DNA from: Mongoliitalea lutea
Lineage (GTDB): Bacteria; Bacteroidota; Bacteroidia; Cytophagales; Cyclobacteriaceae
Length of the DNA stretch: 58,786 nucleotides
NCBI RefSeq assembly: GCF_014652135.1
Contig: NZ_BMYF01000011.1
Span: 84,251 to 143,036, forward strand
Direction: 5' to 3'
Below are positions 51,422-58,786 of this stretch, piece after piece (the stretch's first letter is position 1; each line of letters opens with the position of its first letter). The notes under the pieces were generated by a model. That model was not told the origin of the DNA. It saw only the letters and a program-made list of their open reading frames with translations, and searched no databases. The translations under genes and the position numbers were made by a program.

Positions 51422-52198
51422 TTAGACGGTTTGAAGAATATGCTCGTGAATGCCATCCCAAAGCACTTTACGTACTTTTAGCGCTTCTATAGCAGCGTTG
51501 GTTGTTTCTTCCCACTTGATTGGATCATCTCCACAAAGGTCTTCCAACATTCGCATAGCTAAAGGGCCGTGATGGTCTTCGTCCAAGTGAATATGTCTGT
51601 CAAAATAGTATTCTAAGGTTTGTAGCTGCTCAGGTTTGGTACTGATAAGGTCATTGACCAATTTTCGGAACATATCCGGAATAAGGTCTTCTCTTCCCAA
51701 GGTAAATGATGCTGCAATTTCGTGTGCTTTCCCATTTTCCACCAAGGCATAGTTGGTTAAGAGAAACTCTTTGGTACTTTCAGGGATCTCCATCCACATC
51801 AATAAGGCTCTGAAATCCTTTCCAAAATCCAAATCAGTGATAAGGCGCTCGATTTTTTGAGTATCCGCACCTGCCTCCTTCATCGCCATTAAATACAATT
51901 CGAAGTGACTGCAATAACCTCCCTTTCCATCTTCATCAGACTCCTCAGCTAGTACGATATCATTGATCAATCGTGTTACTAACGGATTGCCGGATGGTCT
52001 CCAAGGCAAGCTGCTGCCAGTTAATTTCAACTGTAAGGCTTTCAATAAGGTCATAAAATCCCATACTGCATATACATGCTGTTCCATGAAAAGCTGGAAA
52101 TCTTCCAAGGTTTTCATATCCTGATAGATAGGGTGGGTCAACAATTCCTCACGGTAAGGCGCAATGGCCTGCATCAAGTTCTCAATATTCGGATTCAT
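51422..52198 (-). CDS. DUF3050 family protein (heme-oxygenase-like fold)
   Basis: 258 residues, mostly helical. The DUF3050 pattern is clear: REELLTHPIYQDMKTLEDFQLFMEQHVYAVWDFMTLLKALQ at the N-terminus, LINDIVLAEESDEDGKGGYCSHFELYLMAMKEAGAD, and the C-terminal YYFDRHIHLDEDHHGPLAMRML. The H/E/D-rich segments at both ends could bind a di-metal centre, as in other members of the heme-oxygenase-like diiron superfamily. Activity unknown. Monocistronic. Confidence 0.85.
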   Translation of the reverse strand: MNPNIENLMQAIAPYREELLTHPIYQDMKTLEDFQLFMEQHVYAVWDFMTLLKALQLKLTGSSLPWRPSGNPLVTRLINDIVLAEESDEDGKGGYCSHFELYLMAMKEAGADTQKIERLITDLDFGKDFRALLMWMEIPESTKEFLLTNYALVENGKAHEIAASFTLGREDLIPDMFRKLVNDLISTKPEQLQTLEYYFDRHIHLDEDHHGPLAMRMLEDLCGDDPIKWEETTNAAIEALKVRKVLWDGIHEHILQTV

Positions 52199-52680
52199 AT
52201 TTCAATGGGTAATTCCAGTTGTAAACTTGAATTACGAAAAAATGATTTCCAAAGGATGAGACTTTAGGCACATTTTTCAAAAAATTGAAATAAACGGTAT
52301 CACTTTTATAATAGAACGCATGATTAACTGATAAGTTTCAGCTAAAGTTCGACCCCTTTGGGGTCGGAAGCTTTGAAAAACAACAACTTAAAGACCACGG
52401 GTTGAAACCCGGGGTAATTGATGGTGTTAATTCTTTAAGCATCTGAAATCAAATACCTTGTAATTTTGTGTTTTTAGCTTTAAAATCATAGGTGCCTTTT
52501 CCTAAAATCCTCGAAAATTTAAAAGAATAATTTTATGATTTACACGCCACCAATATATCGCCGATAGGCATATATCCACTTATATCGCGCAAGCATAACT
52601 TGTCCGCCGTGGCGGATTTCACTCTCGACTGCTCAATATCTCTCGTTTCAATAAATTTCTAAACTCTCCTCTCTCGCCTC
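52199..52680. repeat. 482-bp intergenic region with two REP-like hairpins
   Basis: Hairpin one: AAAGTTCGACCCC/GGGGTCGGAAGCTTT (about 52343-52374). Hairpin two: ACCACGGGTT/AACCCGGGGT (52394-52415). They are 20 bp apart, like a REP doublet. A small TCCGCCGTGGCGGA hairpin lies near 52600. The rest is featureless AT-rich DNA ending in TCTCG/CTAAACTC words similar to 22708-22828. Confidence 0.6.
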
Positions 52681-54135
52681 TCACAAAACAGCATCCGCCT
52701 CGATTTCAACCAAATACTCATCTCCAACCAATTTTGCTTCTACCAACGTATTAGCAGGCTGAATATGGCCAAATTTTTTCCCATGTGCCCGTGCAGCGGC
52801 CTCCCAATCCTGAATGGAATTGACAAAAATTCTGGTCCGGACTACATCTTCCAATTTGCCTCCTAAGGACTCAATAGCAGCTTCGATTTTGTCCAAAACA
52901 AAAGCTGCCTGTGCCCCTGCGTCAGAGCCTCCAATAAGTAGGGACCCGTGTGTAGCAGTCGTACCTGATACGGCTATGGTGTTTCCTTTTCTTACAGCTC
53001 TGCAATATCCTGCCATCGGCTCCCAAGGAGTGCCGCTAAATACTTTCAAAGATTGATTAGGGCCCTCTACAGCTTCAAAAGTTTTGGGAATGTATTCTAA
53101 GTGGTGACTCAAATCTCCTGAGGCTGTCAAAAATGGAGGTCTTCTGTACTCATCCCCACAATCACCAGGAATTGGCTTCAGCAACTCCCTCGCTGTGGAT
53201 AAGTCACGTTTGTCAACTGCATCCAGTTCAAATTCAAACAGCCTTAAAGTATCATCTATATGTGCACTCTCACCCAATCTAGCACCAATAATCACCCCAG
53301 CCACATAAGGTCTATCCAAGATGTATTTGGTAGCTATATTTGCGATCGATGCTTGGTGTTTTTTCGCTACTTCATGCAAAATATCTAAGGCTTGCTGAAA
53401 CGCCTGCCAACCTCCAGCCGCATCAATGAATCGCTTATATTTCATCTGCGACCAAGTTCCAGAAGTGGATAAGTCTGGTTCGGGACTATTTAGCCATTTA
53501 TTGCTTAAAAATCCACCAGCCAAAGTTCCGTAAGCCAATAATTTAACTCCGTAGGTATTGCAAACTGTGGATATTTCCAGAGAGGCTCTATCATCTATAA
53601 ACGAGTGAGAAACCTGATTACTAACCAGTGGAATACCTGACGCACAAGCAATGCGCAGGTGTGCAGCATCAAAATTTGTGACACCTAGTTGCCCTATCAA
53701 ACCTTCTTCTTTTAATTCTTTCAACCAAAACAATTGGTCCAACCACACCGGATCTAAATAATTCCAAGCATGGTATTGAAGCAAGGGAATTTGCTCCACT
53801 TGCATGCGTTCACAGGCTAATAAAACAGCTGCCTTAGTTTCCTCAAAACTTGATTTTCCTGGTTTGGGTACCCATTTGGTTAAAAATACCGCGTTTTTTC
53901 CTAAGGGATGCTTTTGTCGGAATTTTCCAGCAATAATTTCGGATGAACCGTAATGATCTGCCATATCAAACGTAGTTAGTCCCGACTCGAGATAGGGGGC
54001 CATATGAAGACTTGTGATCAGTGGATCCAATGTTTTGCCGTCTCGCTCTAAGTCGGCAATCTGCCAAAGTCCTGTCAAGGCTCTGGAAATGGTCAGTCCT
54101 GGGGCTAAATCTGTATATAAGTTCTGCATACTCAA
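52681..54135 (-). CDS. Fusion: aldo/keto reductase + RidA-family domain
   Basis: 484 residues with two recognisable enzymes. Residues 1-335: an aldo/keto reductase with the catalytic tetrad in FDMADHYGSSE (Asp, Tyr), FLTKWVP (Lys) and LLQYHAWN (His), and a C-terminal IIGARLGES cofactor region. Residues 355-484: a RidA/YjgF domain (FSGTPWEPMAGYCRAVRKGNTIAVSGTT ... RTRIFVNSIQDWEAAARAHGKKFG), with the Arg that binds the enamine/imine acid. RidA proteins hydrolyse reactive enamine or imine intermediates; the reductase half may act on the resulting carbonyl. An APC permease gene ends 3 bp upstream, so the pair is an operon for import and processing of an amino compound. Substrate unknown. Confidence 0.88.
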   Translation of the reverse strand: MSMQNLYTDLAPGLTISRALTGLWQIADLERDGKTLDPLITSLHMAPYLESGLTTFDMADHYGSSEIIAGKFRQKHPLGKNAVFLTKWVPKPGKSSFEETKAAVLLACERMQVEQIPLLQYHAWNYLDPVWLDQLFWLKELKEEGLIGQLGVTNFDAAHLRIACASGIPLVSNQVSHSFIDDRASLEISTVCNTYGVKLLAYGTLAGGFLSNKWLNSPEPDLSTSGTWSQMKYKRFIDAAGGWQAFQQALDILHEVAKKHQASIANIATKYILDRPYVAGVIIGARLGESAHIDDTLRLFEFELDAVDKRDLSTARELLKPIPGDCGDEYRRPPFLTASGDLSHHLEYIPKTFEAVEGPNQSLKVFSGTPWEPMAGYCRAVRKGNTIAVSGTTATHGSLLIGGSDAGAQAAFVLDKIEAAIESLGGKLEDVVRTRIFVNSIQDWEAAARAHGKKFGHIQPANTLVEAKLVGDEYLVEIEADAVL

Positions 54136-54138
54136 AAT

Positions 54139-55575
54139 TTATACTTTTTTAAGGTTCTTAAAATTAAGGAAGAATATCAAAGAGGCAAGTGCCATTACCA
54201 ACAACCACACATAAGTAGAATGAAAATACCAGGCTCCAACAGTAGCATTTAAATCTTTGTAGGTGTGGATAACTAGGAAAAACCCAATAATCAAAACACC
54301 TGCACAAGCGATAACTTTGCGTGTGGATAACTTTTTTCCTAAGAGAAGCTTCTCGGATAATTCAGGATTGATGCTATCAATGGAAGCTAGGGTCAAACAT
54401 ATTAATAGGAAATTCACCATCATGGAGGTGACCATGATATCAATACCCAAAAAGAAATTGCCTGCAAAGTGGCTACCCAACACCCCCACACTGGCAACAA
54501 TACCACTCAGAATCAACGCTGCATAAGGAGTTTGATTGGAAGAATGTATGCTGGAAAGCGTTTTAGGGAAAATACCATCTTCTGCCCAAGCAAATACCAA
54601 GCGTGATACAGACAAAAGCATGGCCGGTAGATCATTGATTAAGGCTATTGCTGCTCCTGCCACAATGATAATGATCAAATAATCAGGAAGTAAAGGTGCC
54701 AGTAAGCCAGGGGCAGTAATATCCCGTAGACTTGCTTCCTGAGCCACATATTCCCAAGGAACCGTGTTGTAAACAGCCATAGTGAACAGCACATAATACA
54801 AGCCCACTATCCCTATCGTCAAGGCAATAGCTAAGGGTAAATTTTTACCCGGATTTCTAGCTTCTCCACCTGCTTGGGCAATTGAGTCAAACCCAATAAA
54901 ACTAGCAAATAACAGTGCACCAGCAGATAAAAATGTGGATAAGTTAATCGAATGGGTCTGTTCCAAAAAAGCTTGAGCACCTGATTTATCCACAATTGCT
55001 TGGGTAAAGTCCTTCTGATTGAAGTAGAAACCCGAAAAAATCACCACTGCTCCCATTCCAAACATTAGGACCATCAAGGGAATAATTGACTTTTCATAGG
55101 ATTGAAGGCCTCGGATATTTACCCCAACGTAGATCCAAATCAGCAACAGCGCCAAACCAACTCGAACTATACCTGTCTCCAACAACGATGCTACCTCCAT
55201 CCATTGCAAGGCCTCTGCTATATCTCTCAGAAAGGGAATAGTCACATAAGCAACAACACCAATCACAATCGACAAACCAAACCATTGGGAAAAAGAGGCC
55301 ACAAAGCCCCAATAGGGACTTAAGCCCCTACTGGCATAAATATAACTACCCCCTGCTTTGGGCATCGCCGTAGCTAGTGCTGCATAGGCATAAGCTGCAA
55401 ATAAAGCCGGAATCGCTGCAAACAAAAATGCTGGTAGTACCCATGCCCCAATTCCCGGAACATGCTTTTGTATCATAAACGGAACCACATTGATGGAAGC
55501 CCCGAGCATGGAACAGACACCTGTGGCCACAAGCCCTGTTAATCCTAATTGTCTTTGAAGAGATTGTTGGTTCAT
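54139..55575 (-). CDS. APC family amino acid permease
   Basis: 478 residues with about twelve transmembrane helices. The first helix carries GLVATGVCSMLGASINVVPFM (the unwound G-x-G region of APC transporters), then KAGGSYIYASRGLSPYWGF near residue 75, and the central FASFIGFDSIAQAGGEARNPGKNLPLAI motif near residue 222, typical of amino acid/polyamine permeases. Expressed with the AKR-RidA fusion gene 3 bp downstream. Several perfect DnaA-box nonamers lie within it. Confidence 0.9.
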   Translation of the reverse strand: MNQQSLQRQLGLTGLVATGVCSMLGASINVVPFMIQKHVPGIGAWVLPAFLFAAIPALFAAYAYAALATAMPKAGGSYIYASRGLSPYWGFVASFSQWFGLSIVIGVVAYVTIPFLRDIAEALQWMEVASLLETGIVRVGLALLLIWIYVGVNIRGLQSYEKSIIPLMVLMFGMGAVVIFSGFYFNQKDFTQAIVDKSGAQAFLEQTHSINLSTFLSAGALLFASFIGFDSIAQAGGEARNPGKNLPLAIALTIGIVGLYYVLFTMAVYNTVPWEYVAQEASLRDITAPGLLAPLLPDYLIIIIVAGAAIALINDLPAMLLSVSRLVFAWAEDGIFPKTLSSIHSSNQTPYAALILSGIVASVGVLGSHFAGNFFLGIDIMVTSMMVNFLLICLTLASIDSINPELSEKLLLGKKLSTRKVIACAGVLIIGFFLVIHTYKDLNATVGAWYFHSTYVWLLVMALASLIFFLNFKNLKKV

Positions 55576-55734
55576 TCGTTGAACGATTGGATAAACAAAG
55601 TCATCAAAATTTACATGAAATCAAAAATGCCCTAAATTTTTTTTTGCCTGAAAGTTTCTGTAATTTTCGAACTAGTTTATTGTCAAAAAACCCAAATTGA
55701 TTTCATTTCAGCCTCTTTGTGAGGGATTCAGCCT

Positions 55735-58668
55735 ATGAAAGTTTCTGCCGAGCAACCTTTTGAGATTGTTTATTCCCTTTTTAGCCATGAGTATTTAGGT
55801 CTCTTGTTTGAATCGTTTGCTGTGCAATTAGATGAAAAAGGCCGCTTATCCTATGCATATCAAAATATCTCTCATGTCAATGCCAAGGAATTTGCAGCCG
55901 GTTTGGATGATATGGATTATAAGCTAATCAAATGGATGGATGACATGCAGCAAGATGCGGTAGTTAAGAAGTTCAACACCAAAAAATTAAAAGCAAAAGA
56001 ATTTCTTCGCAAAATCTATGATCCCAAAACTGAAAACAAGATCATCCAAGAGCAAATTGAAATCAAACTGGAGCATATCCGAGCAAAAATTTTAGAACAC
56101 CTGCCCGGTAAACGCTTGTTTGAAATGGGAAATGATGGCTACCCAACATGGAAGGAAATAGAAATTTTACCTGATAAAGCTTCTGTTTTATTTCACTTCC
56201 GCAGAAATGAGGACAACACGCATTATTTTCCAACCATCAAGTATGGAGGGCAAAAATTAGAGTGGCAATATAAAAATGCGTATCTGATCTGCCATGAACC
56301 TGCGTGGCTAGTACTCAACGGTCAACTTTTTCACTTCGAAAAAAATGTAGATGGACATAAACTGAAACCATTTTTAAACAAAAAGTTTATTGTGATTCCC
56401 AAATCTGTGGAAGAACAATATTATAAAAAATTCGTCAAGCAATTAGTAGCTTCTTTTGATGTGTATGCAGTTGGCTTTGATATCAAAGTAGAACGCTCCC
56501 AACCAGTTCCATTTTTATGCCTTTCCGAATTGGCTTCTACACCAAAAAAAGATTTATTTGGAAATGATGTAGGAGAATCCGAAGAAGACCGAATAGTTTT
56601 TGATTTACAATTCAACTACGGAGATTATACCTTTCGTGCAGAAAATAAGGTAAGCACCAATGTAGAAGTTGAAAAAATTGGTGACAATTATATTTTTCAC
56701 AAAGTAATTCGTGACCTTTCCAAAGAAAAGTACTACACAGATTTTTTGGATAAATTGGGCCTTAATGTAAAAAATGGACGGATTTCACAAGCAAAATCAA
56801 TAGGCTTTGGATGGATCAATGCCAATAAATCTGTCATTGAGGACTTAGGAATTTCTATTAAGCAAGCAGTCAATGCCCAAGGAAAACGCTATTTCATCGG
56901 TTATGCGCATATTTCTGTAGAGGTCAGAGAGAATATTGATTGGTTTGATGTGCATGCATTAATCAAGTTTGGGCCATTCTCCATACCTTTCCAAAAAATC
57001 CGAAAAACACTACTTCAAGGAAAAACGGAATTCGAATTGCCTAACGGAGAAATCGCAGTAATTCCTCACAGCTGGTTTGTTAACTATTCCGAAATGTTTG
57101 CTTTCATGGAAGACGCACCATCTGAAGGTGAAGAAAACAAGCTTATTCTGAAAAAGCACCACATTTCCCTAGCGCAACAGTTGCAGGAAAATAACCTTGT
57201 TCAGCTAACGCTTAGTAGGAAACTGGAAAAATTGAAAGATTTCAGTCAAATTGAGGACTATCCCCTTTCGCCCTATTTCAAAGGAGAATTGAGACCATAT
57301 CAAAAGGCTGGATATAATTGGCTTCGCTTTTTGAATGAATACAAATTTGGTGGATGCTTAGCAGATGATATGGGTTTGGGTAAGACGGTTCAGACCTTGG
57401 CGCTCTTAGCCCATGAAAAAGAGCAAAACGAAGGCAGTACTTCCTTGTTGGTGATGCCGACTTCCCTGATTTATAACTGGGAATTGGAAGCCAAGAAATT
57501 TGCCCCAAAACTCAAGATCCTTACCTATACTGGAACACAGCGAATCAAAGATAGCAAGCGCTTTGCGCAATATGATTTGGTGCTCACTTCCTATGGAATT
57601 ACGCGTATGGATGTGGATATCTTAAAAGAGTTTTATTTCAATTACATCATCTTAGATGAATCTCAAGCGATCAAAAATCCTGGAAGCATAATCTCAAGAG
57701 CTGTCAATGAATTGCATTGCAGGCAAAAATTAATCCTTACTGGCACACCAGTAGAAAATGGGACCATGGATTTATGGTCACAGATGAATTTCATCAATCA
57801 GGGACTCTTAGGAAGTCAGGGTACCTTCAAGAAGCAATTTCTGCTCCCTATCGAAAAACATTACGATGTGGAAAAGGCAGGAAAGCTACATGCGATCATC
57901 AAGCCATTTATTTTGAGAAGGTTGAAGTCTCAAGTGGCGACTGATCTCCCAGAAAAAGTTATTAACATCAAATATGCCACGATGACTCCCGAACAAGAGG
58001 AGGCATATGAGGAAGTCAAAAGCTACTACCGGGAGAAGATTGTATCAGAGTTGGGTCTACCAGGACTGAAAAACCAGCAGTTTACCTTACTTCGAGGCTT
58101 AACCCAATTAAGACAAATAGCCAATCACCCAAAATTAACCAACAAAGCATACGAGGGGGACTCTGGAAAACTGGAAAATATCATCCACATGGTGCGAGAG
58201 ACAGCATCAGAGGGACATAAGGTGTTGATATTTAGCCAATTTGTACGGCACTTGGCTATTGTGAGGGAGTTTTTGGACCAAGAAAATATCAAATATGCCT
58301 ATTTGGATGGGATGACCAAAGATCGACAAGGACAAGTGCGAGCATTCCAAGAAGATGATTCGGTCAAGATATTTTTGATTTCACTCAAAGCTGGTGGAGT
58401 TGGACTTAACTTAACCAAAGCAGAATATGTGTTTCTATTGGATCCTTGGTGGAATCCTGCTGTAGAAGCCCAAGCCATCGATAGAGCGCACCGAATCGGT
58501 CAGGAAAATAAAGTGATTATCTATAAATTCATCACAAGAAACACTGTTGAAGAAAAAATTATGGCCCTTCAAGAACGGAAAATGGCTTTGGCTGACGGCT
58601 TGATCAGTACAGAAGAAAGCTTTATGAAGAGTCTGAGCAAGGAGGATATTGAGGCTTTATTGGAGTAA
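55735..58668 (+). CDS. SNF2 family helicase-like ATPase
   Basis: 977 residues. An N-terminal region of about 500 residues (beta-rich, no SWIM cysteines seen) is followed by the Snf2 core: LRPYQKAGYNWL (about 518), Walker A ADDMGLGKT (543-551), motif II DESQ (641-644, in place of DEAH), LTGTPVENGTMDLWS (near 668), and the C-terminal RecA half with VLIFSQF, SLKAGGVGLNLTKA and AIDRAHRIGQ (near 914-923). Bacterial Snf2 proteins of this type are DNA translocases that remodel protein-DNA complexes or aid RNA polymerase recycling; this one is not assigned. It has no methylase or restriction partner in the window, so a defence role is not supported. Confidence 0.92.
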   Translation: MKVSAEQPFEIVYSLFSHEYLGLLFESFAVQLDEKGRLSYAYQNISHVNAKEFAAGLDDMDYKLIKWMDDMQQDAVVKKFNTKKLKAKEFLRKIYDPKTENKIIQEQIEIKLEHIRAKILEHLPGKRLFEMGNDGYPTWKEIEILPDKASVLFHFRRNEDNTHYFPTIKYGGQKLEWQYKNAYLICHEPAWLVLNGQLFHFEKNVDGHKLKPFLNKKFIVIPKSVEEQYYKKFVKQLVASFDVYAVGFDIKVERSQPVPFLCLSELASTPKKDLFGNDVGESEEDRIVFDLQFNYGDYTFRAENKVSTNVEVEKIGDNYIFHKVIRDLSKEKYYTDFLDKLGLNVKNGRISQAKSIGFGWINANKSVIEDLGISIKQAVNAQGKRYFIGYAHISVEVRENIDWFDVHALIKFGPFSIPFQKIRKTLLQGKTEFELPNGEIAVIPHSWFVNYSEMFAFMEDAPSEGEENKLILKKHHISLAQQLQENNLVQLTLSRKLEKLKDFSQIEDYPLSPYFKGELRPYQKAGYNWLRFLNEYKFGGCLADDMGLGKTVQTLALLAHEKEQNEGSTSLLVMPTSLIYNWELEAKKFAPKLKILTYTGTQRIKDSKRFAQYDLVLTSYGITRMDVDILKEFYFNYIILDESQAIKNPGSIISRAVNELHCRQKLILTGTPVENGTMDLWSQMNFINQGLLGSQGTFKKQFLLPIEKHYDVEKAGKLHAIIKPFILRRLKSQVATDLPEKVINIKYATMTPEQEEAYEEVKSYYREKIVSELGLPGLKNQQFTLLRGLTQLRQIANHPKLTNKAYEGDSGKLENIIHMVRETASEGHKVLIFSQFVRHLAIVREFLDQENIKYAYLDGMTKDRQGQVRAFQEDDSVKIFLISLKAGGVGLNLTKAEYVFLLDPWWNPAVEAQAIDRAHRIGQENKVIIYKFITRNTVEEKIMALQERKMALADGLISTEESFMKSLSKEDIEALLE

Positions 58669-58682
58669 ACAATGTATATTTA

Positions 58683-58716
58683 AACACTAGTGTCCGACTA
58701 AAGTCGGCCATTAGTG
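58683..58716. repeat. REP-like nested hairpin at right edge
   Basis: CACTA (58685-58689) pairs with TAGTG (58712-58716), and CCGACT with AGTCGG inside, giving an imperfect 32-bp palindrome after the Snf2 gene. It is similar in build to the hairpins at 52343-52415. No T tract follows, so it is more likely a REP-like element than a terminator. Confidence 0.55.
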
Positions 58717-58786
58717 AAAATTGTTTGAAAGGAATAAATATAGCTACTCTTTCTGTTATGAATGAAAAGTAAGCCCCTATGTTGGA

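Larger units (their letters stand above)
45060..54994. other. Cluster of twelve perfect DnaA-box nonamers over about 10 kb
   Basis: TTATCCACA or its complement TGTGGATAA starts at 45060, 45268, 45461, 47093, 47342, 47704, 49944, 53194, 54264, 54322, 54934 and 54986. Only three more were noticed elsewhere (35083, 38853, 43226). One-mismatch copies add to the density (45667, 47480, 47787, 53464, 53566). Most are inside genes and read TTATCCACA on the minus, coding strand. About 0.1 is expected by chance in 10 kb. The meaning is uncertain: DnaA titration, origin proximity, or codon choice (TTA-TCC-ACA). Confidence 0.6.

Noticed and set aside
55735-58668. Snf2 helicase as part of a defence system
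   Set aside because: No methyltransferase, nuclease or other defence partner lies within reach; such Snf2 genes are common as single housekeeping genes in Bacteroidota.

Overview
The window looks like a chromosomal segment from a member of the Bacteroidota, most likely order Cytophagales (an Algoriphagus/Cyclobacteriaceae-type genome). This is inferred from AT-rich DNA, TAnnTTTG-type -7 promoter elements, almost no Shine-Dalgarno sequences, and typical families: an AccD without zinc-ribbon cysteines, NqrF, DUF4252 proteins beside an ECF sigma factor, a PorE-like OmpA lipoprotein, a TonB-dependent receptor with a carboxypeptidase-regulatory-like domain, and PnuC beside a NadR-type kinase. There is no prophage, IS element, CRISPR array or integrase. 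One tRNA-Phe and two riboswitches (fluoride and TPP) are present.

Layout. 0-2.6 kb: arrays of a dispersed intergenic repeat flanking an AAA/DUF4143 ATPase. 2.6-9.6 kb: an AsmA-like protein, a small membrane protein, an outer-membrane barrel, a PAP2/vanadium-haloperoxidase lipoprotein and CstA. 9.8-16.7 kb: accD, a stand-alone nqrF, a tightly coupled four-gene operon (arginase-fold protein, cytochrome-b5-like protein, amino-sugar kinase, murQ) and an RluB-type pseudouridine synthase. 16.8-21 kb: minus-strand secreted proteins and an ECF sigma/DUF4252 operon. 21.2-27.1 kb: tRNA-Phe, a membrane/soluble Fe-S oxidoreductase pair, a second AAA/DUF4143 ATPase behind four 33-bp-spaced repeats, a diaminopropionate ammonia-lyase and a conserved small protein. 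27.2-33 kb: the PorE-like lipoprotein, a three-gene surface-protein operon whose first gene appears phase-variable, and a barrel pseudogene. 33-45 kb: DUF2179-type and PLDc_N-type membrane proteins, a TIGR01777 epimerase, fluoride riboswitch plus CLC-F exporter, M16 peptidase, PnuC plus kinase, fatty acid desaturase, and TPP riboswitch plus TonB receptor. 45-58.8 kb: mostly minus-strand genes (two unknowns, SDR, RES/Xre toxin-antitoxin, GNAT, M23 peptidase, DUF3050, an aldo-keto reductase/RidA fusion with an APC permease) plus coaX, a threonine/serine dehydratase and a Snf2 helicase on the plus strand.

Most notable signals: (1) four perfect copies of a 10-bp repeat just after the only plausible start codon of a surface lipoprotein gene put that start out of frame, and loss of one copy would restore a complete lipoprotein, which suggests on/off switching; (2) both AAA/DUF4143 ATPase genes are preceded by short repeats with a 32-33-bp period, different in sequence but alike in layout; (3) twelve perfect DnaA-box nonamers lie within about 10 kb (45.0-55.0 kb), against three noticed elsewhere; (4) the murQ operon carries a co-translated arginase-fold protein with altered metal ligands; (5) an aldo-keto reductase is fused to RidA behind an amino-acid permease. 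All functional assignments come from reading motifs by eye. No database search was run.
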